From Acuticoccus sp. MNP-M23 (GTDB taxonomy: Bacteria; Pseudomonadota; Alphaproteobacteria; Rhizobiales; Amorphaceae): a stretch of DNA of 64,000 bases. Made by a program: the position numbers and the translations under genes. Positions 8,004 through 17,645 of the stretch are shown here, piece after piece. Numbering within the stretch: the first letter of the stretch is position 1; the number at the start of each line of letters is the position of its first letter. The DNA lies in the NCBI RefSeq assembly GCF_031195445.1, contig NZ_CP133480.1, positions 2,720,501 through 2,784,500 of the forward strand, given 5' to 3'. The notes below the pieces were generated by a model. That model searched no databases. It was not told where the DNA came from and worked only from the letters and a program-made list of their open reading frames with translations.

Positions 8004-8687
8004 TCAGCCGCCGGTGCGGTTGGCGGAAAGCGGCGCCCAGCCGATCAGCTCCACCTGCCGCGCCATCGCCGCGCCAAGCTCCTGGTGGCCTTTCAGGTCG
8101 AGGTGGAAGCCATCTTCGGCGTAACCGGTGACGGCGCTGCCGGCGTCGAAGAAATGCACCTCGAGCGCATCGGCGACCTTCTCGAACTCGGCGGCAAGCT
8201 GGAGCGACTTTTCGTGTCCGCCGCGGAACATCGGCTCCCAGTCTCCCAGCTCGGCCTTGGTCGGCGGCGGGGAAACGAGGATGACTTCGGGCATCACGCC
8301 GAGCCGGTTGACGCCCAGCCCGCGAATATCCTCGATCAGCACGCGTACGCCCATGGCAATCTCGCTGGCGGGCTTGTTGAAGCGGATCTTCAAATCGTTG
8401 GTGCCGAGCATCAGGATCAGCGCGTCGATGGGGCGGTGGCTGAGGAGGCAGGGGGCCAGGTAGCGCCGGCCATTGCGCAGCTCGCCCTCGATGGGGTCGT
8501 CGCTGACGGTCGTGCGGCCGGACAGGCCTTCTTCGATCACCATCCAGTCCGGCCCGAGGAGGCCGCGCATGATGCCGGGCCAGCGTTCGGTCGGCCCGAA
8601 ACGCTCGGCCGGACGGTCGGCAGAGGTCTGCCCATAGGTGTTGGAATCGCCGTAGCAGAGCACTGATCGCACCGTCTGGATCTCCAT
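8004..8687 (-). CDS. SGNH/GDSL hydrolase (arylesterase-like)
   Basis: A 227-residue serine hydrolase. Block I is VLCYGDSNTYG with the nucleophilic serine in GDSN, block III is LMLGTNDLK, and the C-terminal catalytic pair is in DGFHLDLKGHQ. No signal peptide is apparent, so it is probably cytoplasmic. The frame extends to 8753, but the ATG at 8687 puts block I close to the N-terminus, as is usual. It leads a two-gene operon with the ROK regulator and is divergent from a sugar importer, so it may remove acyl or aryl groups from the imported sugar derivative (inference). Confidence 0.85.
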   Translation of the reverse strand: MEIQTVRSVLCYGDSNTYGQTSADRPAERFGPTERWPGIMRGLLGPDWMVIEEGLSGRTTVSDDPIEGELRNGRRYLAPCLLSHRPIDALILMLGTNDLKIRFNKPASEIAMGVRVLIEDIRGLGVNRLGVMPEVILVSPPPTKAELGDWEPMFRGGHEKSLQLAAEFEKVADALEVHFFDAGSAVTGYAEDGFHLDLKGHQELGAAMARQVELIGWAPLSANRTGG

Positions 8688-8770
8688 CGCGTGGGTTGGA
8701 CCGTTTTGGACGCGCGCCAGCACTGCACGCTCAAGGGTCGGGAGAAATAGCAAGGCTACGCTGAACTTAC

Positions 8771-8797
8771 AATAATCATTCTGCGTGAATAACTATT
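8771..8797. promoter_or_regulatory. Inverted repeat between the ROK operon and the sugar ABC operon
   Basis: AATAATCATTC (8771-8781) and GAATAACTATT (8787-8797) pair at 9 of 11 positions around a 5-base spacer. It is the most AT-rich part of the divergent intergenic region, and a TTGACA lies at 8795-8800. It is a good candidate for the ROK regulator operator. Confidence 0.45.
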
Positions 8798-8891
8798 GAC
8801 AGCCCGCCAAGCCGCATGTTGGTTGTGCGCCCATACGCCGCCCAGAGGGGACGGCTCCCGCGCAACGACGCGGATGATGGAGGAGACCCCC

Positions 8892-9890
8892 ATGCGACCC
8901 ATCGACAGATATCGGAAGAGCTTGAAAAAGGGCCTCGCCATCGGCGCGCTGGCCCTGGCCGCTGCGTTGCCGCAGGCAGCGCGCGCGCAGGATGGCCCCA
9001 TCATCGTGGTCAGCGGCCCCTTGTCGTGGCCGTTCTTCGCCGCGGTGAAACAGGGCTTCGATGACGGCGCCGAAGCCTTCGGCCTCGACTACCAGTACGT
9101 TGCCGTCACCGAAACCGCCAACATGACGAGCGACTATCCGCGCCTCCTGCAGCAGGCGATCAGCCGCAACCCGAAGATGCTGCTGGTCGGCAATTTCTTC
9201 CCCGACGGGATGGACCCGCTCATCAAGGAAGCCACGGCAAAGGGCATTCCGGTCCTGACCCACAATTCGGGCCAGAACCTGTGGCAGGGCAACGGGTCGC
9301 TGGGTTTCGTGGGAGAAGACCCGTACCAGATGGGGTGGAAGGCTGGCGAAATTCAGGCTGAAGCTGGCGTGAAACTAGGCCTCTGCTTCAACCAGGTGCC
9401 GGGCAATCCCACCGTGGAAGCACGCTGCACCGGCTATGTCGACGCGATGGAGAAGGCGGGCGCCGAAACCATTTACCAGACCATCGGCACCGGCGACGCC
9501 ACCAACCCGCAGGCCATGGCGCAGGCAATCTCCGGCACGCTGCGCGCCAACGCCGGGATCGACGGCATCTATACGCTGAACGCAGTGCCCGCCATGAGCG
9601 CGTTGCGCGCGGTGGAAGACAATGGCCGCGCCGGCGAGGTGATGATCGGCACGGCGGACCTTTCCAACGAAGTGCTGATGGCCATCAAGGACGGCAAGAT
9701 CGCCTTTGCGATGGACCAGCAACCCTACCTGCAGGGCTTCATGTCCATGCAGATCGCCAACCAGTACCTGAATTACGGCATGCACCCCATCGGGGCCGTG
9801 ACCACCGGTCCGCTGGTGATCGACGCCACCAATGTCGACCGCACGCTGGAGGTGAACAAGGAACATCCGGGGATCCGCGGCGCCTCCTGA
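8892..9890 (+). CDS. Sugar ABC transporter substrate-binding protein (ribose/fructose type)
   Basis: A 332-residue periplasmic binding protein. A signal peptide ends near PQAARA before QDGPIIVVSG. The fold is the RbsB/FrcB type (peripla_BP_4), with the cleft-lining GNFFPDGMDPLIKEATAKGI and later AGIDGIYTLNAVPAMSALRA. The ATG at 8892 follows a good Shine-Dalgarno sequence (GGAGGAGA), so the longer open frame from 8796 is not used. It is the first gene of a binding protein-permease-ATPase operon in the frcBCA order; the exact sugar cannot be told from sequence. Confidence 0.9.
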   Translation: MRPIDRYRKSLKKGLAIGALALAAALPQAARAQDGPIIVVSGPLSWPFFAAVKQGFDDGAEAFGLDYQYVAVTETANMTSDYPRLLQQAISRNPKMLLVGNFFPDGMDPLIKEATAKGIPVLTHNSGQNLWQGNGSLGFVGEDPYQMGWKAGEIQAEAGVKLGLCFNQVPGNPTVEARCTGYVDAMEKAGAETIYQTIGTGDATNPQAMAQAISGTLRANAGIDGIYTLNAVPAMSALRAVEDNGRAGEVMIGTADLSNEVLMAIKDGKIAFAMDQQPYLQGFMSMQIANQYLNYGMHPIGAVTTGPLVIDATNVDRTLEVNKEHPGIRGAS

Positions 9891-9910
9891 CCGAACCCCA
9901 CACAAACCCT

Positions 9911-9941
9911 CCGGCGCGTGCAAACTCGCGCGCCGGCTTTT
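9911..9941 (+). terminator. Hairpin after the binding-protein gene (attenuating terminator)
   Basis: CCGGCGCG (9911-9918) pairs with CGCGCCGG (9929-9936), followed by CTTTT. Such hairpins between a periplasmic binding-protein gene and its permease commonly protect and terminate part of the transcript so that the binding protein is made in excess. Confidence 0.75.
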
Positions 9942-9968
9942 CACTGACCGGCAGAACGAAAGCCCGCG

Positions 9969-10943
9969 ATGACCGCCAAACTCTTCCGACGGCCGGAAAC
10001 CGGCGCAGTCGCCGCCTTCCTGCTGACCTACATCTTTTTCGCCGTGTTCACCTATTCCAACGGTTTCGTCAGCTGGAACGGCACCGTGGGGTGGATGAAC
10101 CTTGCCGCCGAGCTGGGGCTGGTCGCCATCCCCGTCGCCTTGCTGATGATTGCCGGCGAGTTCGACCTGTCCATCGGCTCCACGGTGGGCATGGCCTCCA
10201 TGGTGCTTGCCATCGGAACCAGCCATTTTGGCGCGCCCATCTGGCCGATGATTGCGCTGGCGCTGGCGGCGGGCGTGGTGGTGGGGCTCGTCAACGGTAT
10301 TGTTGTGGTCCGCACCGGGCTGCCGTCCTTCATCGTGACGCTGGCCACCAACTTCATCGTCATCGGTGGCACCATGGGCGTTGCGCGGCTTCTCACCAAC
10401 GTCACCTCCATGTCGATTGCGACGAGCCCTTCGGCGCGGGCGGTGTTTGCGGGGCGCTGGGAGCAGGCCAACGCCTCCATCGTGTGGTGGCTGGCGGCGG
10501 CGCTGATCGGCACATGGGTGCTGGGCCGCACGGTGTTCGGCAACTGGATCTACGCCACCGGCGGCAACCTCACTGCCGCGCGCGGGGCGGGTGTGCCGGT
10601 GGAGCGCGTGAAGGTCCTTCTCTTCATGGCGACGGGATTTGCGGCGGCACTGGTCGGCATCATCCAGGGCATCCAGTGGAACTCCGGCAATGCCACCTAC
10701 GGGATGGGTTACGTGTTTCAGGCCCCCATTGTGGTCGTGATTGGCGGCGTGCTTCTGGGCGGCGGCTACGGGACCGTTGGCGGTGTCGTGGTGGCAACCG
10801 CGCTGTTCGGGGTCATCTCCACCGGCATCTTCTACACCGGGTGGAGCACGGACTGGATCCAGCTTTTCCTCGGCGCGCTTCTGGGCGCGGCCGTTCTCGC
10901 CAACAGCTATGTGCGCAAGTTCGCAATGTCGGGAGGGCGCTGA
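9969..10943 (+). CDS. Sugar ABC transporter permease (RbsC/FrcC family)
   Basis: A 324-residue inner-membrane permease with about 8-10 hydrophobic segments. The family motif is seen at AGEFDLSIGSTVGMASM (residues about 59-75), where RbsC-type permeases carry the conserved GxxDLSVG. It lies 78 bases after the binding-protein gene and is followed directly by the ATPase gene (stop 10943, start 10945), so the three form one transporter. Confidence 0.9.
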   Translation: MTAKLFRRPETGAVAAFLLTYIFFAVFTYSNGFVSWNGTVGWMNLAAELGLVAIPVALLMIAGEFDLSIGSTVGMASMVLAIGTSHFGAPIWPMIALALAAGVVVGLVNGIVVVRTGLPSFIVTLATNFIVIGGTMGVARLLTNVTSMSIATSPSARAVFAGRWEQANASIVWWLAAALIGTWVLGRTVFGNWIYATGGNLTAARGAGVPVERVKVLLFMATGFAAALVGIIQGIQWNSGNATYGMGYVFQAPIVVVIGGVLLGGGYGTVGGVVVATALFGVISTGIFYTGWSTDWIQLFLGALLGAAVLANSYVRKFAMSGGR

Positions 10944-10944
10944 G

Positions 10945-11727
10945 ATGGCCGAACCCATTCTGGAGCTGCGGAATGTCTCCAAGCACTTCGGCGCCACCCG
11001 CGCGCTGACGGACGTGTCCGTCGCGCTGGAGCCGGGCAAGATCCACTGCCTGCTCGGCGACAACGGGGCCGGCAAGTCGACCCTCATCAAGGTGATGTCC
11101 GGCTACCACGCACCGTCGTCCGGCGAGATCCGCTTCGGTGGCCGTGCGCTGAAGTTTGCAAGCCCTCGCCACGCCCGCCAGCTCGGCATCGCCACCGTGC
11201 ACCAGGACGTTGGCACCATTCCGCTGATGAGCGTCGGGCGCAATTTCTTCCTCGGTGCAGAGCCCACCAAAGGCCGCTGGCCGGTGCGCTGGCTCGACCG
11301 GGCGAAAGCCAACGCCATCGCGCTCTCCGAGATGCAGCGGTTCGGCATCACCCGCATTCGTGATGCCGAACAGCTTGTCGGCACCATGTCAGGCGGCGAG
11401 CGGCAGGTGCTCGCCATTGGCCGCGCCATGTATTTCGGCGCCAAGGTCCTCATTCTCGACGAACCGACGTCCGCGCTTGGCGTCAAGGAATCGGCGATCG
11501 TTCTGAAGATGATGAAGCAGGTTGCCGCAGACGGGATCGCGGTCATCTTCATCACTCACAATGCGCGGCACGCCATGGCGGTGGGGGATGATTTTTCCGT
11601 CCTCATCCACGGCGCGGTGGCGGCCTCGTTTCGCCGCGGCGAAGTCAGCCGGGACGAGCTTCTCAACCTGATGGCCGGCGGTGAGGACATGGCCGCTCTG
11701 GAAGTGGACCTCGACGCGGTGGAGTAA
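10945..11727 (+). CDS. Sugar ABC transporter ATP-binding protein (single-domain, FrcA-like)
   Basis: A 260-residue ATPase with Walker A GDNGAGKST, Q-loop region TVHQDVGTIPLM, signature MSGGERQ and Walker B VLILDEPTSALG. Unlike RbsA, which has two fused ATPase domains, it has one, as in FrcA of fructose-type systems. The ATG at 10945 sits one base after the permease stop; the frame continues upstream within the permease gene but is not coding there. It energises the importer encoded by the two preceding genes. Confidence 0.9.
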   Translation: MAEPILELRNVSKHFGATRALTDVSVALEPGKIHCLLGDNGAGKSTLIKVMSGYHAPSSGEIRFGGRALKFASPRHARQLGIATVHQDVGTIPLMSVGRNFFLGAEPTKGRWPVRWLDRAKANAIALSEMQRFGITRIRDAEQLVGTMSGGERQVLAIGRAMYFGAKVLILDEPTSALGVKESAIVLKMMKQVAADGIAVIFITHNARHAMAVGDDFSVLIHGAVAASFRRGEVSRDELLNLMAGGEDMAALEVDLDAVE

Positions 11728-11839
11728 CGATCGCGTCAGGCTCATCGCTCGATGCCATTTATCGGACCACGCCCTAGGACAGGGTCTGCGGGCCGGTTAC
11801 AGTCAGGCCAGAACGTTCCAGATTTGAGCTGAAACACCT

Positions 11840-13519
11840 ATGAATGGCCGCAATAATGGACGCGCAGGCATGCGCGCGTTTGGGCTTGCCGTCCTGCCTC
11901 TCCTCCTTGGCCTCTCCTTCTTTGCGGCCTCGCTGACCCCGTCCCTCATCCCGCGCGGCTGGTTGCTGCAAGGGATACTGGCGGGGCTCGTCACCGGGAT
12001 CGGCTACGTCATCGGGCAGATTCTGCTCACGGCATGGCGCGCAATCGACCTTCCTCGCTTCACCGGCCGGCGCGCGGTCATCGCCCATGCCCTGGTTGCG
12101 GTGCCCGTGGTCCTGCAGCTGGGCTGGAGCTTCTGGCGGGCGGCGGACTGGCAGGATTCCATCCGCGAGCGGCTCGCCCTCCCGCCGGTCGAAGACCTCT
12201 ACATCTTCTACATCATCGGCGCTGCAATCCTCACGTTCGCGGTTCTCTTCGTCCTCGGTTGGGCCGCGCAGAAGATGTTCGACACCCTGCGCTTCCGGCT
12301 GTACCGGGTCATGCCGGCGCGCACGGCAAACGTTCTGGGCCTCCTGCTTGCGGTTCTTTTCATCGTGCTCGTCACCCGCGACGGTGTCGTGCGCGCGGCC
12401 ATGAACAGCATGGAAGCCTCCTACGCCGCTGCGCAGGAACTGTTCGCCGATGCACCGCCCGCACCGGATGATCCGAGCCTTGCCGGCAGCGCCGCCTCGG
12501 TGATCGATTGGGGCGCGATGGGACAGCCGGGTCGCAATTTCGTTCTCGATGGACCGGATGCTGCGGTGATTTCGGCGTTCTCCGGGCGGCCGGCGAAGGA
12601 GCCGATCCGGGTCTATGTCGGGCTGGCGGACGCTGATGGCCCGAAATCGCGGGCAGAGCTTGCTCTGGAAGAATTGAAGCGGGTCGGCGCCTTCGACCGC
12701 AAGGTTCTCGTTGTGGCAAGCCCCACCGGCACGGGGTGGCTCGATCCCGGCGGTCATGAACCGCTGGAGTTCATGCATGATGGCGACATCGCCACCGTGG
12801 CGGTTCAATACTCATACCTGCAATCGCCGTTCGCCCTTGTTTTCGAAACGCAATCGGGGCTGGAACAGGCGTCCGCAACCATGCAGACGATCTACGAATA
12901 CTGGCGGACCCTGCCGCCCGACGCGCGGCCTGAATTCTACCTGCACGGCCTCAGCCTCGGCGCCTGGTCGTCGATGTATTCGTTCGACATGTTCCGGGTC
13001 ATCAACGATCCGGTCCAGGGCGCGCTGTGGACCGGACCGCCATTCCCGTCGCGGCTCTGGAACCTTGCCAATTCCGAGCGCAACCCCGGCTCGCCCTACG
13101 TTCTGCCGATCGTCGGCACCGGGGAGCTTGTGCGGTTCACGTCACAATTTGGTGGTCTGGAGCGGACACCGGATCCGTGGGGGCGGCTGCGGATCGTGTT
13201 CCTGCAGCACGCTTCGGATGCGATCGTCTTTTACGAGCCGCAATCGTTCTGGCGCGCCCCGGAGTGGATGCGTGAGCCAAGGGCGCCCGATGTATCCCCG
13301 CTCATGCGCTTCATCCCCGTGGTCACGCAGTTCCAGCTCGCTCTCGACATGGCGCTCGCGCTGGGCGTGCCCCCTGGCTACGGGCACAACTATGCCGCCG
13401 AGGACTATATCGGCGCCTGGGTTGCCGTGACCGACCCGGCCGGCTGGACCGAGGCCGACACAGCGCGGCTGAAGGAGTGGTGCGGCGTGGAATGGGGTCT
13501 TGGGTGCCGAAAGGAATAG
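11840..13519 (+). CDS. Membrane-anchored alpha/beta hydrolase (Abhydrolase_9 family)
   Basis: A 559-residue protein. The first 200 residues contain about four membrane helices (for example AVLPLLLGLSFFAASL and FIVLVTRDGVV), then a C-terminal alpha/beta-hydrolase domain with the nucleophile elbow HGLSLGAWSS and a late GYGHNYAAEDY that probably holds the catalytic histidine. This two-part layout is that of the Abhydrolase_9_N/Abhydrolase_9 family, whose function is not established. Its end overlaps the start of another alpha/beta-hydrolase gene, so the two are probably coexpressed. Confidence 0.8.
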   Translation: MNGRNNGRAGMRAFGLAVLPLLLGLSFFAASLTPSLIPRGWLLQGILAGLVTGIGYVIGQILLTAWRAIDLPRFTGRRAVIAHALVAVPVVLQLGWSFWRAADWQDSIRERLALPPVEDLYIFYIIGAAILTFAVLFVLGWAAQKMFDTLRFRLYRVMPARTANVLGLLLAVLFIVLVTRDGVVRAAMNSMEASYAAAQELFADAPPAPDDPSLAGSAASVIDWGAMGQPGRNFVLDGPDAAVISAFSGRPAKEPIRVYVGLADADGPKSRAELALEELKRVGAFDRKVLVVASPTGTGWLDPGGHEPLEFMHDGDIATVAVQYSYLQSPFALVFETQSGLEQASATMQTIYEYWRTLPPDARPEFYLHGLSLGAWSSMYSFDMFRVINDPVQGALWTGPPFPSRLWNLANSERNPGSPYVLPIVGTGELVRFTSQFGGLERTPDPWGRLRIVFLQHASDAIVFYEPQSFWRAPEWMREPRAPDVSPLMRFIPVVTQFQLALDMALALGVPPGYGHNYAAEDYIGAWVAVTDPAGWTEADTARLKEWCGVEWGLGCRKE

Positions 13520-14373
13520 TCCTCTGGGTTGTCGCCGCATGCGGCGGCATCCTTCTGGTTCTGGGGCTGAACACCCTTCGCCATGCCGCAGGCTGGTCGA
13601 CCTTCGACGATACGCCCGACAAGCGCGCCCGGCGCCTTTCGGCCGAGTGGCGCCTTCAGATGCCGGACGGGCCGGGGCCGCACCCGGCGGCCATCCTTCT
13701 TTCGGGATGTGACGGCGTGCGGGACAACATGGCCTACTGGGCAGATGTCCTTGCCCGATCCGGCCGGGCAACGCTGATTGTCGACAGTCACACGCCGCGC
13801 GGTCTGGATCAGCTTGAAAGCTGGCGGCTGGTCTGCGCGGGGCAGGCGTTACCGGGGGCCGAGCGCTCGGGTGACGTCGCCGTGGCGCTGGCTACACTTG
13901 CCGACATGGCGGAGATTTCGGACGACGTGGTCATCCTCGGCGGTTCCCATGGCGGTTGGACGGCGATGGAATTCGTCGCACACGCCGCTTCCGGCGAGGT
14001 GCCGCCCGGTCTCACGCGCTGGCCGGCCCCTCCGGAGGATCTTCTGGGGCAGGTTTCCGCGGTGGTTCTCCTTTACCCCTATTGCGGCATCCTCAACGGC
14101 GCGACGTCGGGAAGGTGGCCGCCGGACCTGCCAGCCCTCATGATCCTCGGCGAAGAAGACAGCATCGTCAGTACGCCGTCATGTCTGGGGGCGGCAGAAG
14201 AGCTTCGCGAACGCGGCGCGCCGATCACCACACGGGTGCTGGAAGGTGCGGACCACGGGTTCGACCAGCGCGAGAGATCGCCGGTCTCGACCCTCATCTT
14301 CGACGAGGGCCTGCGTGACGAGGCGGAAAACCAGATCGAAGCCTTCTTGAAGGACGTTGCCTCAAGAGACTGA
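13492..14373 (+). CDS. Alpha/beta hydrolase (dienelactone hydrolase-like), membrane-anchored
   Basis: About 293 residues. An N-terminal hydrophobic stretch (GIVLWVVAACGGILLVLGL) suggests a membrane anchor or signal sequence. The core shows ILLSGCDGVRDN for the oxyanion region, GGSHGGW as the nucleophile elbow with serine, LGEEDSIV with the acid and GADHGFDQR with the catalytic histidine. The start could be GTG 13477 or ATG 13492; both overlap the upstream hydrolase gene by 28-43 bases in another frame. It probably works with the upstream hydrolase on the same ester or lactone, but nothing here identifies the substrate. Confidence 0.78.
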   Translation: MGSWVPKGIVLWVVAACGGILLVLGLNTLRHAAGWSTFDDTPDKRARRLSAEWRLQMPDGPGPHPAAILLSGCDGVRDNMAYWADVLARSGRATLIVDSHTPRGLDQLESWRLVCAGQALPGAERSGDVAVALATLADMAEISDDVVILGGSHGGWTAMEFVAHAASGEVPPGLTRWPAPPEDLLGQVSAVVLLYPYCGILNGATSGRWPPDLPALMILGEEDSIVSTPSCLGAAEELRERGAPITTRVLEGADHGFDQRERSPVSTLIFDEGLRDEAENQIEAFLKDVASRD

Positions 14374-14587
14374 AAACTGCCGGGCGCCCCAGCCCCCGAG
14401 GGACGGCAGTGATGGGGCTGGGCGCGCGTTGACCTGGCGATGACGCCACAGCGGGGCCGGCCGCAGACGCCTGCATCGCCGCGCTGGCAACCGAAGACAC
14501 GCTGGTCGTTTTGGCAGGCCCCGTGGCGGAGGCGCTGATTGTCGCCTTCCGCCGCAATCGGCCCCTCTGTCCCGGCCGGGCAAAACC

Positions 14588-16384
14588 GTGGCAGAAGAAG
14601 CTGACGGCACGGGTCTGGCATCGGCAAACCCGCTCGCCGCCCTTCTCCAGAGGCTTTGCATGCTGCGCCAGTTCTTTTCCTACTATGCGCCATGGCGGCG
14701 CCTGTTCGTGCTGGACTTCGGCTCCGCCATCATCGCCGGGCTCCTCGAACTCGGCTTCCCCATTGCCGTCAAGGTTTTCGTCGACCGGCTGATGCCCTCC
14801 GGCAACTGGGAGCTGATCGCGCTCGCCACCGCCGCGCTCTTCGCCATCTACGCACTCAACACCGCGCTGATGGTGGTGGTCACCTACTGGGGCCACATGC
14901 TGGGCATCAACATCGAGACGGAGATGCGGCGCCGGGCCTTCGAGCACCTGCAGAAGCTGTCGTTCGGCTACTTCGACAACGTCAAGACGGGCCACCTCGT
15001 CGGCCGGTTGACGAAGGATCTGGAGGAAATCGGCGAGATTGCGCATCACGGGCCGGAGGATGCCTTCCTGGCCGTCATGACCTTCATCGGCGCCTTTGCG
15101 CTGATGCTGTCGGTGCACTGGGAGCTTGCCGTCATCACCGGCATTGTAGTGCCGCTGGGCGCGTTCATCACCGCCCGCTACGGCGCGCGGATGACGGATA
15201 CCTGGCGCCGCATCTACGCATCCGTGGGCGATTTCAACGCGCGGATCGAGGAAAATGTGGGCGGCATTCGCGTGGTGCAGGCCTTTACCAACGAGGCGCA
15301 CGAGCGGTCGCTGTTTGCCGTCAACAACGCCGAGTACAGGCGGCGCAAGCTGTCGGCCTACTGGATCATGTCGGCAAGCCAGGCGCTCAATTACATGACC
15401 ATGCGCGGCACCCAGGTGATCGTGATGGTGGCCGGCACCTGGTACGTGGTGGAGGGCGATCTCTCCATCGGCGGCTTCGTCGGCTTCCTCCTCCTCGTCA
15501 ACGTCTTCTTCCGGCCGATGGAGAAGATCGCGGCGGTGCTGGAGACCTACCCCAAGGGCATTGCGGGCTTCCGCCGCTATTGCGAATTCCTCGCCACCGA
15601 GCCGGACGTGGCCGACCGCCCGGCGGCGCAACCCGCCACAATCGGCGGCGCGCTGACGTTCGACAACGTCGCGTTCGCCTACCAGAAGGGGAAGCCGGTT
15701 CTCGACGGCATCAGCTTCGAGGTGGAGGAGGGCGAGACCGTCGCCTTTGTTGGCCAGTCGGGCGCGGGCAAGACGACCATCTGCTCGCTGGTGCCGCGCT
15801 TTTACGACGTGACCGCCGGAGCAATCCGCATCGACGGGGTGGACGTGCGCGACATGACGCTGGAATCGCTGCGCCGGCAGGTGGGCGTGGTGCAGCAGGA
15901 CGTGTTCCTGTTCGGCGGCACGCTGCGCGAGAACATCGGCTACGGCAACCTCGGTGCCTCGGAGGCGGCCATCGTTGCGGCCGTGGACAAGGCGAGCCTG
16001 ACGGAAACCGTCGCCGCGTTGCCGATGGGGCTGGACACGGTGATCGGCGAGCGGGGCGTGAAACTGTCCGGCGGGCAGAAGCAGCGCCTCTCCATCGCGC
16101 GCATGTTCCTGAAGGACCCGGCCGTCCTCATCCTCGACGAAGCCACCTCGGCGCTCGACACCCGGACCGAGGCGCAGGTGCAGGGCGCGCTGTTCGAGCT
16201 TGCCCGGGGGCGCACCACGCTCATCATCGCGCATCGCCTGTCCACGGTGCGCACCGCCCACCGCATTCTGGTGGTGGAGCGGGGCCGCATTGTGGAGGAC
16301 GGCGACCATGCCACGCTTCTGGCCCGCCGCGGCGTCTATCACGGCCTCGTCTCGGTGGGGGAACTTGCGGCCGCCGCAGAGTAG
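14588..16384 (+). CDS. ABC exporter, fused membrane and ATPase domains (MsbA-like)
   Basis: A 598-residue half-transporter that should act as a homodimer. Residues about 45-330 hold six membrane helices; the ATPase domain has Walker A GQSGAGKTT, Q-loop VVQQDVFLFGG, signature KLSGGQKQR, Walker B VLILDEATSALD and the H-loop IIAHRLST, all intact. The start may be the GTG at 14588 or the ATG at 14660 (MLRQFFSYYAPWRRLF), which gives 574 residues and a more typical N-terminus. Substrates of this subfamily include lipids and drugs. It stands alone, convergent with the dehydratase operon. Confidence 0.88.
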   Translation: MAEEADGTGLASANPLAALLQRLCMLRQFFSYYAPWRRLFVLDFGSAIIAGLLELGFPIAVKVFVDRLMPSGNWELIALATAALFAIYALNTALMVVVTYWGHMLGINIETEMRRRAFEHLQKLSFGYFDNVKTGHLVGRLTKDLEEIGEIAHHGPEDAFLAVMTFIGAFALMLSVHWELAVITGIVVPLGAFITARYGARMTDTWRRIYASVGDFNARIEENVGGIRVVQAFTNEAHERSLFAVNNAEYRRRKLSAYWIMSASQALNYMTMRGTQVIVMVAGTWYVVEGDLSIGGFVGFLLLVNVFFRPMEKIAAVLETYPKGIAGFRRYCEFLATEPDVADRPAAQPATIGGALTFDNVAFAYQKGKPVLDGISFEVEEGETVAFVGQSGAGKTTICSLVPRFYDVTAGAIRIDGVDVRDMTLESLRRQVGVVQQDVFLFGGTLRENIGYGNLGASEAAIVAAVDKASLTETVAALPMGLDTVIGERGVKLSGGQKQRLSIARMFLKDPAVLILDEATSALDTRTEAQVQGALFELARGRTTLIIAHRLSTVRTAHRILVVERGRIVEDGDHATLLARRGVYHGLVSVGELAAAAE

Positions 16385-16435
16385 CCGCCGCAAGCCGGGT
16401 GCGCGTTCCGACCTTTGAGAAGCTGAGGCGCCCGC

Positions 16436-17608
16436 CTACCAGTTGGCGATGGTGCCGTCGGCGAGGACGGCTTCCGTCGCGGGGATCACCTCCTGCGCGA
16501 AGGGGTGTGCAGCGGCAGCCTTCTCGTTGAGTTCGAGGCCGAGACCGGGGCCTTCCGGCACCATCCAGGCGCCATCCTGAAGGCGGAGCGGGTTCTCGAA
16601 CACCTCGTTGAACCAGGGCACGATGCCCGTCGCCTCCTCCTGGATGACGAAGTTGGGGGTTGCGACGTCGAAATGGAGCGCGACGGTGCTGGCGACCGGG
16701 CCCATCGGGTTGTGCGGCATGATCCCCATGTGGCCGGCTTCGGCGATGGCGGCGATCTTCCGCCCGCCGGTCAGCCCGCCGCAATGGCAAAGGTCGGGCT
16801 GAACGTAGGCGACGGCGCGCAGCTGTGCCACTTCGGCGAACTCGCCGGGGGTGAACAGGCGCTCCCCGGTGGCAAGCGGGCAGTCGACCCGGCGCGCAAG
16901 GTCGGCCATCGCGGGCGTGTCGCCGGGCTGGATCGGCTCTTCCACGAACATCGGCTTGATGGGGGCGATGGCGTCGATATAGGCCTTTGCCGCATCGATG
17001 CTGTCCGGCCGGCCATGAAAATCGGTCATGATGTCGACGTTTTCGCCGACGCGCTCGCGCACCGCAGCGGCCAGCTCCGCGACGTGGCGGACAGACGACG
17101 GCGATGCATCGTAGGCGACATAGGGCACGAACCCGAGCTTGATCGCGTCATAGCCCATCGCGACCGTTTCCTCGACCGCATCGCAGAATGCGCCGATGTC
17201 GCCGGCAGCAACGTGGCCGTCCACCTTGCCGCGGCGCATGTGGGTGTAGACGCGCACCCGGTCGCGCACCTTGCCGCCCAGAAGCTGCCACACCGGCACG
17301 CCAAGGTCCTTCGCCTTGATGTCCCACAGCGCCTGTTCGATGCCCGAGACGGCGGTGAGGCCGATGGCGCCCAGCGGCCAGAAGCTGAAGCGCGTCATCC
17401 GCCGCACGATCTGCTCGATGTTGCGCGGATCCTGGCCGATGATGAACGGGGCAAGGTCCTCGATGGCGCCGGTGACTGCGCGGGTTTTCCATTCCAGCGT
17501 TGCCTCGCCCCAGCCGTAGAGGCCGGGCTGGTCGGTCACGACCTTGACGCAGATCCAGTTGCGGATGACGGCGTTGACGACGGTGGTTTCGACGGCGGTG
17601 ATCTTCAC
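16436..17608 (-). CDS. Galactonate dehydratase-like enolase-superfamily enzyme
   Basis: A 390-residue mandelate racemase/muconate lactonizing family protein. Metal and catalytic motifs follow the D-galactonate dehydratase pattern: DFHGRPD, then EEPIQPGD, TGERLFT, QPDLCHCGGLTGG and MPHNPMGP, with the acid-base histidine in DFH and a second in MPHN. It would dehydrate an aldonate to a 2-keto-3-deoxy acid in the cytoplasm. The GTG start (17608) leaves 37 bases to the upstream TRAP permease gene; the frame continues to 17728 only inside that gene. The TRAP system of the same operon probably imports its sugar acid. Confidence 0.85.
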   Translation of the reverse strand: MKITAVETTVVNAVIRNWICVKVVTDQPGLYGWGEATLEWKTRAVTGAIEDLAPFIIGQDPRNIEQIVRRMTRFSFWPLGAIGLTAVSGIEQALWDIKAKDLGVPVWQLLGGKVRDRVRVYTHMRRGKVDGHVAAGDIGAFCDAVEETVAMGYDAIKLGFVPYVAYDASPSSVRHVAELAAAVRERVGENVDIMTDFHGRPDSIDAAKAYIDAIAPIKPMFVEEPIQPGDTPAMADLARRVDCPLATGERLFTPGEFAEVAQLRAVAYVQPDLCHCGGLTGGRKIAAIAEAGHMGIMPHNPMGPVASTVALHFDVATPNFVIQEEATGIVPWFNEVFENPLRLQDGAWMVPEGPGLGLELNEKAAAAHPFAQEVIPATEAVLADGTIANW

Positions 17609-17645
17609 GCAGAGACTTTCGTAACGGGTTGTGGGCCGCGCGGCG

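Noticed and set aside
14374-14425. Terminator after the dienelactone-hydrolase-like gene
   Set aside because: GCCCCAGCCC and GGGGCTGGGC can pair with a bulge, but there is no T-run and the spacer is long.
14294-16393. A 699-codon frame opposite the ABC exporter
   Set aside because: It is antisense to a gene with all ABC motifs; its Arg/His-rich translation is typical of GC-rich shadow frames. The same holds for long antisense frames at 9375-11090 and 25862-27853.
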